In this document: piece after piece, positions 26,650 through 35,164 of the stretch
How the letters are laid out: each line of letters starts with the position of its first letter
Numbering within the stretch: the first letter of the stretch is position 1
Notes under the pieces: generated by a model
Told to the model about the DNA's origin: nothing
Seen by the model: the letters and a program-made list of their open reading frames with translations, nothing else
The model's database searches: none
Position numbers and translations under genes: made by a program
From: Clostridia bacterium
GTDB lineage: Bacteria > Bacillota > Clostridia > UBA1381
Assembly: GCA_017935675.1 (NCBI GenBank)
Contig: JAGBHE010000092.1
Location: 1-64,000 of the forward strand
Reading direction: 5' to 3'
DNA length: 64,000 nucleotides

Positions 26650-28224
26650 TTAATTTGAATTAAAATTATCAAGCCCCTCCTGGTAAACACCCAAAAGTGT
26701 ATCCAAACCAAGATTTTTAAGCTCATTGCAATATTTATCCCAACCTGCGTCAATATTTCCGTTAACAATGAAATCAGCAAATTGCTTTTCTACATAGCTT
26801 GCAATATCATTTGCATACTGCGCACGTAAATTTTGCTGCTCCTCAGTGAAAAATACATTCGGATACATCTGTTCCATAGGCATACGATTATCCTTATATA
26901 CGCTCTCAAAATACTTTCTGCGGATTGCTTCGCCTCCGGAAAAGTCTACCAAATCAATAACATCAGAAGTGACTGCAGCAGGGCCCCAATTTCCAGATGA
27001 AGTTTTTGAAGCAGACACAACATCATCTCCCTCAAAAAATCCATAACGGCCGTTATCCTTACGATATATCGTTTCACCCTCCTTGCCATACAAAAGCTGC
27101 ACACTGTTTTCTGCCTTTGCAAGCTCGTCAAGCCATCTCATTGTAATCTCCGGATAAGGATTATTGCTGAATATAACTGCAGCATTGCGTATTACCATCG
27201 AGGTTTGCTGACGCATAAGAACCTTATCTATTTTGTCGCTTCTCGGAACAAGCATAGGAACAAATGTATGCTCGTCGGCAAAAGGATGGTTATATGAAGT
27301 AATAAGTCCGACATTGGCAGGATCTGAGTTTAACCTTGAAGCATATGCCGCAAAATCATCGGTGAACATTTCAGACGGAATCAATCCTTCGCTGTAAAGC
27401 TTGTTTAAGAACTTCGCAACCTCCTTTGCTTCCTCTGTATTCGCCGTAAAAATAACCTTTCCATCCTTAACCATAATATGATTGGTGTTATCTGTAATAC
27501 CAAAGCTGCTGTACAAATCAAAATGCCCTCCGACATTCTGATTATATCTCAGATACCACGGAACAATATTTGACGGCAGCTCTTTTCCCTCCGCCGCCTT
27601 AAAGGCTTTGAGAACATTATATAAATCGTCCAGCGTTTCGGGGATTTCAAGATTAAGCTTCTGAAGCCAGTCATTATTTATCAGCCACACATCCCTGATT
27701 CCGTAATCGGCTTCGTCTGCCCGAACAAAAGGCAATCCGTATATTTTTCCGTCGGGAGACGTTATTGTTTTTCTTATGTAACTGTCCTCTATAACCTTTT
27801 TCCAATTCGGTGCATATTCATCAATCAAAGTGTTCAGTTCCATTACATCACCTGAATCGGCAGCAGAAAGGATTTGAGAATCCGTAGCACCGCGGAACAT
27901 TAAGTCGGGATAATCATTGCTTGCAAATATAAGATTGATTTTTTCCGCATACGGTTCCATAATTTCTGTCCAGTTAATCTTTACATTGGTTTTCTCTTCA
28001 AGCTCCTTATAAAAGCTCATTTCATCATACTTACCGAAAGTTGCAGGTCTGCAAACAGTCGCTTCAAGAGTAACCGGTTCATTTACAATGGGCAATTCTG
28101 TTTTATTGAATTTAACATCTGCGCTTCCCGCAGTTTCCTTTTTATCGGAACATCCGGCTGTCATCGATAAAGCAACGCAAGCCGCCGCTGCGGCGGTAAT
28201 AGATTTTTTTGTAATTTCTCTCAT
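26650..28224 (-). CDS. Extracellular solute-binding lipoprotein (LplA-like)
   Basis: About 524 aa. The N-terminus has Lys residues, a hydrophobic stretch and the lipobox SMTAGC, so the mature protein should be lipid-anchored at the Cys. The rest matches the long sugar-binding proteins that accompany LplB/LplC permeases (SNDYPDLMFRG, YGLPFVRADE..WLINNDWLQKLNL segments). I choose ATG 28224, with AAAGGTG 8 nt upstream; a GTG one codon earlier is possible. It is the first gene of the minus-strand glycan locus, 36 bp from the promoter at 28260-28288. Confidence 0.9.
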   Translation of the reverse strand: MREITKKSITAAAAACVALSMTAGCSDKKETAGSADVKFNKTELPIVNEPVTLEATVCRPATFGKYDEMSFYKELEEKTNVKINWTEIMEPYAEKINLIFASNDYPDLMFRGATDSQILSAADSGDVMELNTLIDEYAPNWKKVIEDSYIRKTITSPDGKIYGLPFVRADEADYGIRDVWLINNDWLQKLNLEIPETLDDLYNVLKAFKAAEGKELPSNIVPWYLRYNQNVGGHFDLYSSFGITDNTNHIMVKDGKVIFTANTEEAKEVAKFLNKLYSEGLIPSEMFTDDFAAYASRLNSDPANVGLITSYNHPFADEHTFVPMLVPRSDKIDKVLMRQQTSMVIRNAAVIFSNNPYPEITMRWLDELAKAENSVQLLYGKEGETIYRKDNGRYGFFEGDDVVSASKTSSGNWGPAAVTSDVIDLVDFSGGEAIRRKYFESVYKDNRMPMEQMYPNVFFTEEQQNLRAQYANDIASYVEKQFADFIVNGNIDAGWDKYCNELKNLGLDTLLGVYQEGLDNFNSN

Positions 28225-28259
28225 CACACTCGCACCTTTCTAACTTAATCGTTATATGA

Positions 28260-28288
28260 ATTATATCATACGCGTTATTATTTTTCAA
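28260..28288 (-). promoter_or_regulatory. Promoter of the glycan uptake locus
   Basis: On the minus strand TTGAAA (28288-28283) is followed by a 17-bp spacer and TATAAT (28265-28260). It is the only consensus promoter noticed for the twelve co-directional genes below it. Confidence 0.78.
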
Positions 28289-28386
28289 TAAGCAATAATT
28301 TCTGAATAGTCAAAACTTACATAGTGCCGCCAAAAGCCTTGTATTTAAGCCAAAAATCGATTGTGAAATATTTAATTTGAAACATC

Positions 28387-28426
28387 AAAAAAAGGCATAT
28401 CCCATCTGCCGGGATATACCTTTTTT
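28387..28426 (-). terminator. Terminator after the sugar kinase (bidirectional)
   Basis: AAAAAGG.ATATCCC pairs with GGGATAT.CCTTTTTTT around a 7-nt loop. A-runs on one side and T-runs on the other let it act on both strands. It insulates the kinase from the glycan locus promoter. Confidence 0.82.
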
Positions 28427-28427
28427 A

Positions 28428-30005
28428 TCAGGATAATTTATCTATGGCCGCCCTTTCTATTTCCAAGCCCTCTTTATATGCTTTTATGTAAATGTTAAAG
28501 CCTCGAGCCTCATCGGGTTCAGGCGAAAGAGTGGTTCCTGTATTTTCACAAAAAACATCATTCTCCAGATACTCATCAAGGGTTTCATTATTCTTATTCA
28601 CCATATAATCAGCCAGCAGGGCTATTCCCCACGAACCGCCTTCTCCGGCTGTGTTCATAACAGTTACGGGCACATTTATTGCATTAGCCGTTATCTGCTG
28701 TCCCGCAACAGGTGTTTTGTATAAACCGCCGTGCCCTGTAATCCGGTCAATTTTTACCTGTTCTTCAATCAACATGATATCAAGACCAATTCTGAGGGTT
28801 GACAGCGCCGAATAAATTGCAGACTTTGCAAAATCAGAAAAATTAAATCTGCTTTCAGGCTTTCTTACAACAAGGGGTCTTCCTTTTTCCATTCCAGTGA
28901 TATGCTCACCTGAAACATAATTATACATAAGAATTCCGCCGCAGTCGGCATCACCTTTCATTGCTTCATTATAAAACACATCATACAGCGCCTGCATGTC
29001 AACAGCTCCCGAATACGCTTCAATACAATCCCTGAAGCACCTTATCCATGCATCGAGGTCAGAAGTGCAGTTGTTACAGTGTATCATTCCCACAAGGTTT
29101 CCGGAGGGCGTTGTTACAAGGTCTATCTCAGGATGAACAGCTTTTAAGTCTTTATCAAGAACAACCATTCCGAATATAGATGTACCTGCCGAAATGTTAC
29201 CTGTTCCGGTCCTTACACTGTTGGTTGCAGCCATTCCCGTCCCGGCGTCACCTTCGGGAGGGCACATCGGAATGCCCGGTTTCAGCTTCCCGCTGGGATC
29301 TATCAGCAATGCACCGGCTTCGGTAAGCTTTCCCGCCTCATCGCCTGCACTGAGTACTTCAGGAAGTATTTCATCTATATTCCACGCATATCCTTCTGCA
29401 AGCTCATTAAAGTCTTCAAGCATTTTTTTATTAAACCTTCCGTTTGAAATATCAATCGGAAACATTCCGCTTGCATCTCCGACTCCAATAACCTTTCTGC
29501 CGGAAAGCTGCCAATGTATATATCCTGCAAGTGTTGTTTGAAACCTGATTTTATCAAGGTACTCTTCATTGTTAAGCATGGCTTGATACAGGTGTGCGAC
29601 GCTCCAGCGTTGAGGTATAGGATAATCAAACAGCTTTGTAAGCTTTTCCGACGCCTCGCCGGTAATTGTATTTCTCCATGTTCTGAACGGAGCAAGCAAT
29701 TTCCCGTTTTCATCAAAAACAAGATATCCATGCATCATACCGCTTACACCTATTGCTGCAAGGCTCGTAATTTCAGCATCATATTTTTTTCTGACATCCT
29801 CAAGAAGACAGGCATAGCATGACTGCAAGCCCTGCCATGCATCATCAAGATCATATGTCCAGATGCCGTTTTCCAGCTTATTTTCCCAGCTGTGGCTTCC
29901 CGCTGCAATCGGGGATTTATCCTCACCTATCAATGTTGCCTTAATTCTCGTCGAACCGAACTCTATCCCCAGTACAGCCTTTCCCGATTCAATATAATTT
30001 TTCAA
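28428..30005 (-). CDS. FGGY-family carbohydrate kinase
   Basis: About 525 aa from a TTG start at 30005 (AGGGGGAT site upstream); no ATG gives a proper N-terminus. The N-terminal ATPase lobe begins LGIEFGSTRIKATLIGED, the phosphate-1 motif of FGGY kinases, and GVSGMMHGYLVFDENG.LLAPFRTWRN is the family's sugar-side region. The C-terminal lobe has GHGGLYKTPVAGQQITANA and NTAGEGGSWGIALLA. It phosphorylates a ketose or polyol such as a pentulose; the precise sugar cannot be read. It has its own promoter and terminator, so it is separate from the 20-kb glycan locus, though the neighbourhood suggests a metabolic link. Confidence 0.85.
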   Translation of the reverse strand: MKNYIESGKAVLGIEFGSTRIKATLIGEDKSPIAAGSHSWENKLENGIWTYDLDDAWQGLQSCYACLLEDVRKKYDAEITSLAAIGVSGMMHGYLVFDENGKLLAPFRTWRNTITGEASEKLTKLFDYPIPQRWSVAHLYQAMLNNEEYLDKIRFQTTLAGYIHWQLSGRKVIGVGDASGMFPIDISNGRFNKKMLEDFNELAEGYAWNIDEILPEVLSAGDEAGKLTEAGALLIDPSGKLKPGIPMCPPEGDAGTGMAATNSVRTGTGNISAGTSIFGMVVLDKDLKAVHPEIDLVTTPSGNLVGMIHCNNCTSDLDAWIRCFRDCIEAYSGAVDMQALYDVFYNEAMKGDADCGGILMYNYVSGEHITGMEKGRPLVVRKPESRFNFSDFAKSAIYSALSTLRIGLDIMLIEEQVKIDRITGHGGLYKTPVAGQQITANAINVPVTVMNTAGEGGSWGIALLADYMVNKNNETLDEYLENDVFCENTGTTLSPEPDEARGFNIYIKAYKEGLEIERAAIDKLS

Positions 30006-30039
30006 ATTATTATCCCCCTGTCTGATAAAATATAAAAAA

Positions 30040-30068
30040 ATTATATCATTGACATTGCAATATGTCAA
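30040..30068 (-). promoter_or_regulatory. Kinase promoter with inverted repeat over the -35
   Basis: TTGACA (30068-30063) and TATAAT (30045-30040) are 17 bp apart on the minus strand. The -35 begins the dyad TTGACAT-N6-ATGTCAA (30068-30049). Such a dyad between the core elements is a candidate repressor operator. Confidence 0.75.
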
Positions 30069-30129
30069 TCAGCAAGAATTACAGGTTTTGAAACCGCCGG
30101 GTAATTAATGCCTATCGTCTCGGCACACG

Positions 30130-30843
30130 TTATGCTTGCATAGTCATAAGCTCTCTTATTCTGCCAATGGTTTTTTTTTCTATTCTTGACACCTGCACCT
30201 GGGAAATACCGAGAATGCCGGCTATGTCAGTCTGGGTTTTTCCCTTCAGGTAGCGGAGAATTATAATCTGACGCTCACGCGGCTCAAGAGCACTGAGGGC
30301 ATTGGTTATCCAGATTCTGTTTATTGTATCCTCCTCATGGGATTCCTCACAAAGCCTGTCCTCCCTTTCCTCACCGGAATCAGCTATATATTCATTGAGA
30401 GACTCGCAGCATGAGCATGCTTCAAACGCATAAACAAGCTCCTCAGACGATATGCCGCTTTTTGCCGCTATTTCACCGATAGTCGGTTCTCTTCCGCTTT
30501 GTTTTCTGAGCTGCTCCTGGGCGTTTCTTCCCTTCGCGGCTTTCTCCCTTACAGAGCGGCTTACTTTCAGAATCCCGTCATCCCTCAGAAATCTTCTTAT
30601 CTCTCCCGATATCATCGGTACGGCATATGTGGAAAATTTCACTCCAAAGCTTTTATCAAACCGCCTTATTGCTTTCATAAGACCTATCGCACCTATCTGA
30701 ATCAGGTCTTCAATATCGCAGCCTCGGCCTGTATAAAGCCTTGCAACGCTTCTCACAAGTCCCAGGTTCGCTTCAACCATTTTGTCAAATGCTGCCTTAT
30801 CGCCTGTACTTATTTTCTCAAGAAGCGCAGGATTATCATCCAT
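30130..30843 (-). CDS. sigF: Forespore sigma factor SigF
   Basis: 237 aa, a sigma-70 group 3 factor. Region 2 (GLVRSVARLYTGRGCDIEDLIQIGAIGLMKAIRRFD..FSTYAVPMISGEIRRFLRDD) and region 4.2 (LKGKTQTDIAGILGISQVQVSRIEKK) are complete. SigF and SigG are alike in sequence; position downstream of spoIIAB and spoIIAA identifies SigF, the first forespore sigma factor. It overlaps spoIIAB by 8 nt, and its start has a GGAGG site inside the spoIIAB end. Held inactive by SpoIIAB until septation. Confidence 0.94.
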   Translation of the reverse strand: MDDNPALLEKISTGDKAAFDKMVEANLGLVRSVARLYTGRGCDIEDLIQIGAIGLMKAIRRFDKSFGVKFSTYAVPMISGEIRRFLRDDGILKVSRSVREKAAKGRNAQEQLRKQSGREPTIGEIAAKSGISSEELVYAFEACSCCESLNEYIADSGEEREDRLCEESHEEDTINRIWITNALSALEPRERQIIILRYLKGKTQTDIAGILGISQVQVSRIEKKTIGRIRELMTMQA

Positions 30844-31273
30844 CGGATTTTCCTCCCTTACCGATGGATTTTACAAGGATTACGGTTGTTCCGCCTCCCT
30901 TTTCGCTTTTTACTCTGACCTCGTCCATAAAAGCCTCCATGATGGTAAATCCCATACCGCTGCGCTCCATCTCCGGAGCACCGGTATAAAGAGGCTTTCT
31001 TGCAAGATCAATATTTTCTATACCCCTGCCGCTGTCGCTTATTACGAATTTAACCGTATCTTCAAAAAGCTCGCCTTCAAGCACAACAGTTCCGGAAACA
31101 TCCTTATAGCCATGAATAATGGCATTTGTAACCGCCTCAGACACAGCTGTCTTAATTTCCGACATTTCCTCACAGGTAGGGTCAAGCTCCATAATAAATC
31201 CGGCAGCTGCCATTCTTGCAAAGCTTTCATTGCACGGAAGATTAGGAAATTCAAGTCTGAATTTATTGTTCAT
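30836..31273 (-). CDS. spoIIAB: Anti-sigma F factor SpoIIAB
   Basis: 145 aa from ATG 31273 (GGGAGG site upstream). GHKL-type kinase fold with the N-box (EIKTAVSEAVTNAIIHGY) and G1 box (ISDSGRGIENID), followed by SGMGFTIMEAFMDEV. It binds and blocks SigF and phosphorylates SpoIIAA on serine. Gene order and 17-bp or smaller spacing match the standard tricistronic spoIIA operon. Confidence 0.95.
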   Translation of the reverse strand: MNNKFRLEFPNLPCNESFARMAAAGFIMELDPTCEEMSEIKTAVSEAVTNAIIHGYKDVSGTVVLEGELFEDTVKFVISDSGRGIENIDLARKPLYTGAPEMERSGMGFTIMEAFMDEVRVKSEKGGGTTVILVKSIGKGGKSDG

Positions 31274-31290
31274 ATGTATCAAACCTCCCG

Positions 31291-31596
31291 TCAATATATT
31301 TCAGCAATCCGGTCAATGCCGGACATCCGCATAATGCGTTCAATTTCTCTGGACATTCCGAACAATATAATCCTGCCGCCAAGACCCCTGACAGTCTTAT
31401 ATCTGCCGAGAATAAGTCCTATGCCGGAGCTGTCCATAAAGGTTACTGCCGAAAAATCAAATGCAACGTTTACAGCTCCCGTTTTCCTGAGTTCCTCCTC
31501 CACACTCTCACGCACCGCTGCGGCGCTGCAATGGTCAAGCTCACCGTCAAGTCTCACGGTAAGAAGCTTCTGCTGTCCGGATAAATCAATTGTCAT
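31291..31596 (-). CDS. spoIIAA: Anti-anti-sigma F factor SpoIIAA
   Basis: 101 aa from ATG 31596, which has a GAGG site; upstream in-frame starts would enter the intergenic hairpin. STAS-domain protein with the phosphorylation loop MDSSGIG (Ser56/57). Dephosphorylated by SpoIIE, it displaces SigF from SpoIIAB. First gene of the spoIIA operon. I did not find a clear SigH promoter in the short gap upstream. Confidence 0.94.
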   Translation of the reverse strand: MTIDLSGQQKLLTVRLDGELDHCSAAAVRESVEEELRKTGAVNVAFDFSAVTFMDSSGIGLILGRYKTVRGLGGRIILFGMSREIERIMRMSGIDRIAEIY

Positions 31597-31628
31597 ATAA
31601 TCCTCAACCTTTCTAATTAATAAACTCA

Positions 31629-31652
31629 AAGGGGTGCTGCTCAGCACCCCTT
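31629..31652 (-). terminator. Hairpin between noc and spoIIAA
   Basis: A perfect 11-bp stem AAGGGGTGCTG/CAGCACCCCTT with a 2-base gap at its tip. On the minus strand it overlaps the last bases of noc. The following T-tract is weak, so termination may be partial. Confidence 0.6.
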
Positions 31653-32466
31653 AACTTTCCGAATCATTTTTTTTAAGATCAATTACAAACCGCGATCCCC
31701 AGTCATGGTTTTCTGAAATCATCTGAGCATTTATACCGTTATTCTTCATGATTTCCACAGCTCTGTTCACCGTATTTGCAAACACACGCACATCATTATA
31801 TTTTGCGGCTTTGACTGTACCTGCAAGCTTTTCCGGATGCTTCAGCAAGGTATCTTCTATAAGGCGCTCACTCTGCGAAACATTAAGCCGCTCCCTATGT
31901 ATTCTTCGCACGGCGTCAAGCTGCGATTCTTCATCCGGCAAAGCAAGCAGCGCTCGTGCATGTCTCTCTGACAAGCCATAATCGCGGACAAGCTTTTTAA
32001 CTCTCGGCGGCAGCCTGAGAAGCCTTATTTTATTTGCAATCGATGATTGACTGAGACCAACTCTTCTTGCAAGCTCCTCCTGCGTCAGTCCCTGCTGCCG
32101 TAAAAGTCTTTTATAGCTCTCTGCTATTTCAAAAAAACACAAATCCTCCCGCTGAAGATTTTCAAGAAGCGTCATTATCGCTGATTTTTCCTCATCTGCT
32201 TCAACTATTATTGCCGGCACCATGCTAAGTCCTGCCGCAATTGCTGCCCGAAGTCTTCTTTCACCTGAAATAAGCTCATAACCGTTCTGAGTTTCTCTTA
32301 CTGTCAGCGGCTGAATTATTCCGTACATTTCAATCGTTCTGACAAGCTCATTCATTTTAAGATTATCAAAATATCTTCTCACTCCGTTCGGGTTCGGAGT
32401 AATCATTTCAACGGGAATATCGTAAATTTCCGCATAATATATCTCGTTTTCCATATAGTTTTTCAT
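31651..32466 (-). CDS. noc: ParB-family protein, nucleoid occlusion type (Noc)
   Basis: About 271 aa from ATG 32466. Order: ParB N-terminal CTP-binding domain (NPNGVRRYFDNLKMNELVRTIEMYG, about 26-50; ENLQRED; GERRLRAA), then helix-turn-helix (GLTQEELARRVGLSQSSIANKIRLLRLP, about 125-152), then a C-terminal dimerisation part. The ERR (GERRLRAA) CTPase motif is intact. Position beside rsmG fits Noc, which loads on chromosomal sites and blocks septation over the nucleoid; Spo0J/ParB would normally sit with a ParA gene, absent here. The family cannot be split further by eye. It has a 160-nt leader with strong hairpins. Confidence 0.82.
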   Translation of the reverse strand: MKNYMENEIYYAEIYDIPVEMITPNPNGVRRYFDNLKMNELVRTIEMYGIIQPLTVRETQNGYELISGERRLRAAIAAGLSMVPAIIVEADEEKSAIMTLLENLQREDLCFFEIAESYKRLLRQQGLTQEELARRVGLSQSSIANKIRLLRLPPRVKKLVRDYGLSERHARALLALPDEESQLDAVRRIHRERLNVSQSERLIEDTLLKHPEKLAGTVKAAKYNDVRVFANTVNRAVEIMKNNGINAQMISENHDWGSRFVIDLKKNDSES

Positions 32467-32620
32467 GTGCAACATACCTTTCCGTAGTATTATCGGGCGT
32501 CATGTGGTGCGGCAAGTCTTTGCCGCACCTGTCAGCCCTCGGTGGTGGAAGGTGTAAGACATAATGGGGGTAAGTACTACCCAGCTTTGGGGACAAGCTG
32601 AGCATATATCTGCCTTACGA
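32467..32620 (-). other. Structured leader RNA before noc
   Basis: Between promoter and start codon lie three hairpins in minus-strand order: CAGCTT/AAGCTG (about 32600-32582), GGGTA/TACCC just after it, and a strong GGTGCGGCAA/TTGCCGCACC (about 32530-32507) next to the ribosome site. No U-tract follows the last stem. I do not recognise a known riboswitch. It could be a translational control element or an independent small RNA. Confidence 0.4.
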
Positions 32621-32625
32621 AATAT

Positions 32626-32653
32626 ATTATACCATAAACTCCAAAATAATCAA
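32626..32653 (-). promoter_or_regulatory. Promoter for noc
   Basis: On the minus strand TTGATT (32653-32648) and TATAAT (32631-32626) are separated by 16 bp. Confidence 0.68.
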
Positions 32654-32669
32654 GAAAAATCGTTCGACA

Positions 32670-32703
32670 AAAAGACCCGTGAATTTTATTTCACGGGTCT
32701 TTT
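32670..32703 (-). terminator. Terminator overlapping the 3' end of rsmG
   Basis: AAAAGACCCGTGAA pairs perfectly with TTCACGGGTCTTTT, followed on the minus strand by T residues. The rsmG stop codon (TAA at 32688-32686) lies in the loop, so the left stem encodes the last RsmG residues. Confidence 0.85.
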
Positions 32704-33426
32704 CGTTATATTATAACATGTTTCTATCGGATTTTTTGAAATAAGAGCAGGCTTTCTCGGCAATTTAATCGGAGTATGTCGCACTTTTTTTATAACAACA
32801 ATTTTATGCTCAAGCTCTGTTCCCGGGACATGGACGTCAGCTATTTCCTTTATTTCACCGCCGAGAATAGTAATTGCACGCGCAGCATTTTCCGCTTCCT
32901 CAAAAGCCGCCGGTCCCTTTAACGCCAGAAAGCTTCCTCCGACGGAAACAAAGGGCAGACACAGCTCACTCAGAAGCGGCAGTGCGGCAACAGCGCGGGA
33001 AACCGCAATATCAAAGCTTTCCCGAAGCTCTTTTCTGTGACCTCCGTCCTCGGCACGGGAATGTATAAAGGTCACATTATCAAGGCTCAGGGCATCCACA
33101 GTCTCACGAAGGAAATCAAGGCGTTTATTCAGCGAGTCAAGAAGCGTCAGTTCAAGCTCCGGTCTAAGGATTTTCAGTACAAGCCCGGGAAATCCGGCAC
33201 CTGTACCGACATCAATAATCCTTTTCCCCCCCGCTCCGGCACAAAGCGCCGATGCGCTGTCAAGGAAATGCTTCTGCGCTATTTCGCGCAAATCCGTTAT
33301 TCCGGTCAGATTAACGCTTTTATTTCTAAGAACAAGCAATTCTGCATATTTTTCAAGCTGCTTCAGCTGAAGCTCGCTGCAGCTGAGCCCAAGCTCTATA
33401 AATCCGTCTTTAAGTATTTGTCTCAT
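32686..33426 (-). CDS. rsmG: 16S rRNA (guanine527-N7)-methyltransferase RsmG
   Basis: 246 aa. SAM-dependent methyltransferase with the motif DVGTGAGFPGLVLKI (about residues 71-85) and the SRAVA segment (about 134-138) typical of RsmG/GidB. It methylates G527 of 16S rRNA. The C-terminal extension TKRPVK is encoded within the terminator stem and is unlikely to be conserved. It follows glmM with a 9-bp gap and is co-transcribed from the glmM promoter. Confidence 0.93.
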   Translation of the reverse strand: MRQILKDGFIELGLSCSELQLKQLEKYAELLVLRNKSVNLTGITDLREIAQKHFLDSASALCAGAGGKRIIDVGTGAGFPGLVLKILRPELELTLLDSLNKRLDFLRETVDALSLDNVTFIHSRAEDGGHRKELRESFDIAVSRAVAALPLLSELCLPFVSVGGSFLALKGPAAFEEAENAARAITILGGEIKEIADVHVPGTELEHKIVVIKKVRHTPIKLPRKPALISKNPIETCYNITKRPVK

Positions 33427-33435
33427 ATTAAGTTC

Positions 33436-34791
33436 TCAATTGTCTCCAAGAATTTTTTCTATCATATCAGCAAGCTCTCTTGCCTTTTTCGTAATATATT
33501 CCTTATTTTCTCCCTCAATCATTACACGAACAAGGGGTTCTGTGCCGGAGGGACGGATAAGCACGCGTCCTTTCCCCTGAAATTCTTTCTCAAGAGCATG
33601 ACACGCGTCCGATATCTCCTGTACCTCCATATATCTGTCCTTATTTTCAAGCTTTACCTTTGCATTAATAAGCACCTGCGGCAAAACATCTATGACCTTT
33701 GCTGCCTCAGATGCCTTTAATCCTGTCTTTTTCAGCATTGATAAAAACTGGAGCGCGCTTACAAGACCGTCTCCCGTTGTATTGTGGTCAAGAAAAATTA
33801 TATGACCGGATTGCTCTCCGCCAAGGTTGAACCCGCCCTCAAGCATACGCTCAAGCACATATCGGTCCCCGACCTTAGTCTGTTCAACGGTAATTCCCTT
33901 TTCCTCGCCGAAGAGCTTTAATCCGAGATTGCTCATAACAGTTGCAACAAGAGTATCATTTTTAAGCGTTCCTATATCCTTCATGTGATGCGCACACATA
34001 GCCATAACCTGATCGCCGTCTATGATATTTCCCTTTTCATCCACAGCAAGCATTCTGTCGGCGTCACCGTCAAAGGCAATACCGACATCGGCACCGATAC
34101 TCGTTACATACGCCTGCAGGCTTTCCATATGAGTCGAACCGCACATTGCATTTATATTAACACCGTCCGGCGTATTATGAATCGCTTCAACATTTGCTCC
34201 GAGCTTATTAAGGGCATTGAACGCCGTCTGATAGCTTGCTCCGTTTGCGCAGTCTATTGCCACCTTCAGTCCGTCAAGACGGCAGTCAATTGTCGAAATT
34301 GCAAAGCTTACATAGTCCTCAACCGCATTATGATTTGCGCTTACATAACCCACTTTCCCGTGAGTCGGCAAATCCTCTATTTCCTTTCTTCCGAGAATAT
34401 AATCCTCTATTTCGTTTTCAATTTCATCCTTCAGTTTGTAGCCCTCGGAATTAAAAAACTTGATACCGTTATATTCACACGGATTATGTGATGCTGAAAT
34501 AACAACACCGGCGTCCGCCTTGTAAAGCCTTGTAAGATATGCAACTGCCGGAGTCGGAACAACGCCGAGAGGTATCACCTTTGCTCCCACAGAGCAAAGC
34601 CCTGCCGTAAGCGCAGCCTCAAGCATATCTCCGGACTTTCTCGTATCCTTGCCTATAAGAATTCTCGGACGCTTGTTCACCGTTTTTGTCAGCACATATG
34701 CGCCGCTTCTTCCCGTTTTAAATGCAAGCTCCGCTGACAGCTCCTTGTTGGCTACACCGCGTATGCCGTCCGTACCAAATAAAACACCCAT
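33436..34791 (-). CDS. glmM: Phosphoglucosamine mutase
   Basis: 451 aa from ATG 34791 (AAGGAAGGAT site). It converts glucosamine-6-P to glucosamine-1-P for peptidoglycan precursor synthesis. The phosphoserine loop ISASHNP has Ser101, the metal loop reads FDGDADR, and the sugar-binding GGEQSGH and phosphate-binding RPSGTEPLVRVM motifs are intact. First gene of the glmM-rsmG unit. No glmS-type ribozyme is expected or seen. Confidence 0.95.
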   Translation of the reverse strand: MGVLFGTDGIRGVANKELSAELAFKTGRSGAYVLTKTVNKRPRILIGKDTRKSGDMLEAALTAGLCSVGAKVIPLGVVPTPAVAYLTRLYKADAGVVISASHNPCEYNGIKFFNSEGYKLKDEIENEIEDYILGRKEIEDLPTHGKVGYVSANHNAVEDYVSFAISTIDCRLDGLKVAIDCANGASYQTAFNALNKLGANVEAIHNTPDGVNINAMCGSTHMESLQAYVTSIGADVGIAFDGDADRMLAVDEKGNIIDGDQVMAMCAHHMKDIGTLKNDTLVATVMSNLGLKLFGEEKGITVEQTKVGDRYVLERMLEGGFNLGGEQSGHIIFLDHNTTGDGLVSALQFLSMLKKTGLKASEAAKVIDVLPQVLINAKVKLENKDRYMEVQEISDACHALEKEFQGKGRVLIRPSGTEPLVRVMIEGENKEYITKKARELADMIEKILGDN

Positions 34792-34926
34792 TAAAATAAT
34801 CCTTCCTTTCAATCAATTATTAAAAAAAGCACAATTTTTAAAACCTGATTCTGCATTACAAAATTTTCGCAAAACCTGCATAAGCTGCAGCATTTTTTTG
34901 AAAAAAGCCACTACCCATATGTATAC

Positions 34927-34955
34927 ATTATAATGCAAAATAAATATTTTGTCAA
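34927..34955 (-). promoter_or_regulatory. Promoter for glmM-rsmG
   Basis: Full consensus TTGACA (34955-34950), 17-bp spacer, TATAAT (34932-34927) on the minus strand. The rest of the 373-bp gap between glmM and the CotH gene is AT-rich; I see nothing else except the cotH promoter. Confidence 0.85.
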
Positions 34956-35104
34956 TGGTTTAGGAAAAATTTTTCGGTTTGCTTCGATACCGTATTAAAA
35001 ATAACCTTTGCGTTCAATAATAACATTTCCTTTCAATTGACTACAATTCCGGCAGTTAATTCTGATTTATTATTGTGCAAAAGATATAAAATATCTTTAT
35101 TCAC

Positions 35105-35133
35105 TTGATTTTTTAATATTAAAATAGTAAAAT
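35105..35133 (+). promoter_or_regulatory. Promoter for the CotH/GLUG gene
   Basis: TTGATT (35105-35110) and TAAAAT (35128-35133) are 17 bp apart, 31 bp before the start codon. Confidence 0.62.
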
Positions 35134-35164
35134 TAGTTATAACTAAAGTCGGAGGTAGGTAAAG

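Noticed and set aside
34792..34930. glmS-type ribozyme before glmM
   Set aside because: The ribozyme belongs to glmS; the leader here is short and shows no core motif.
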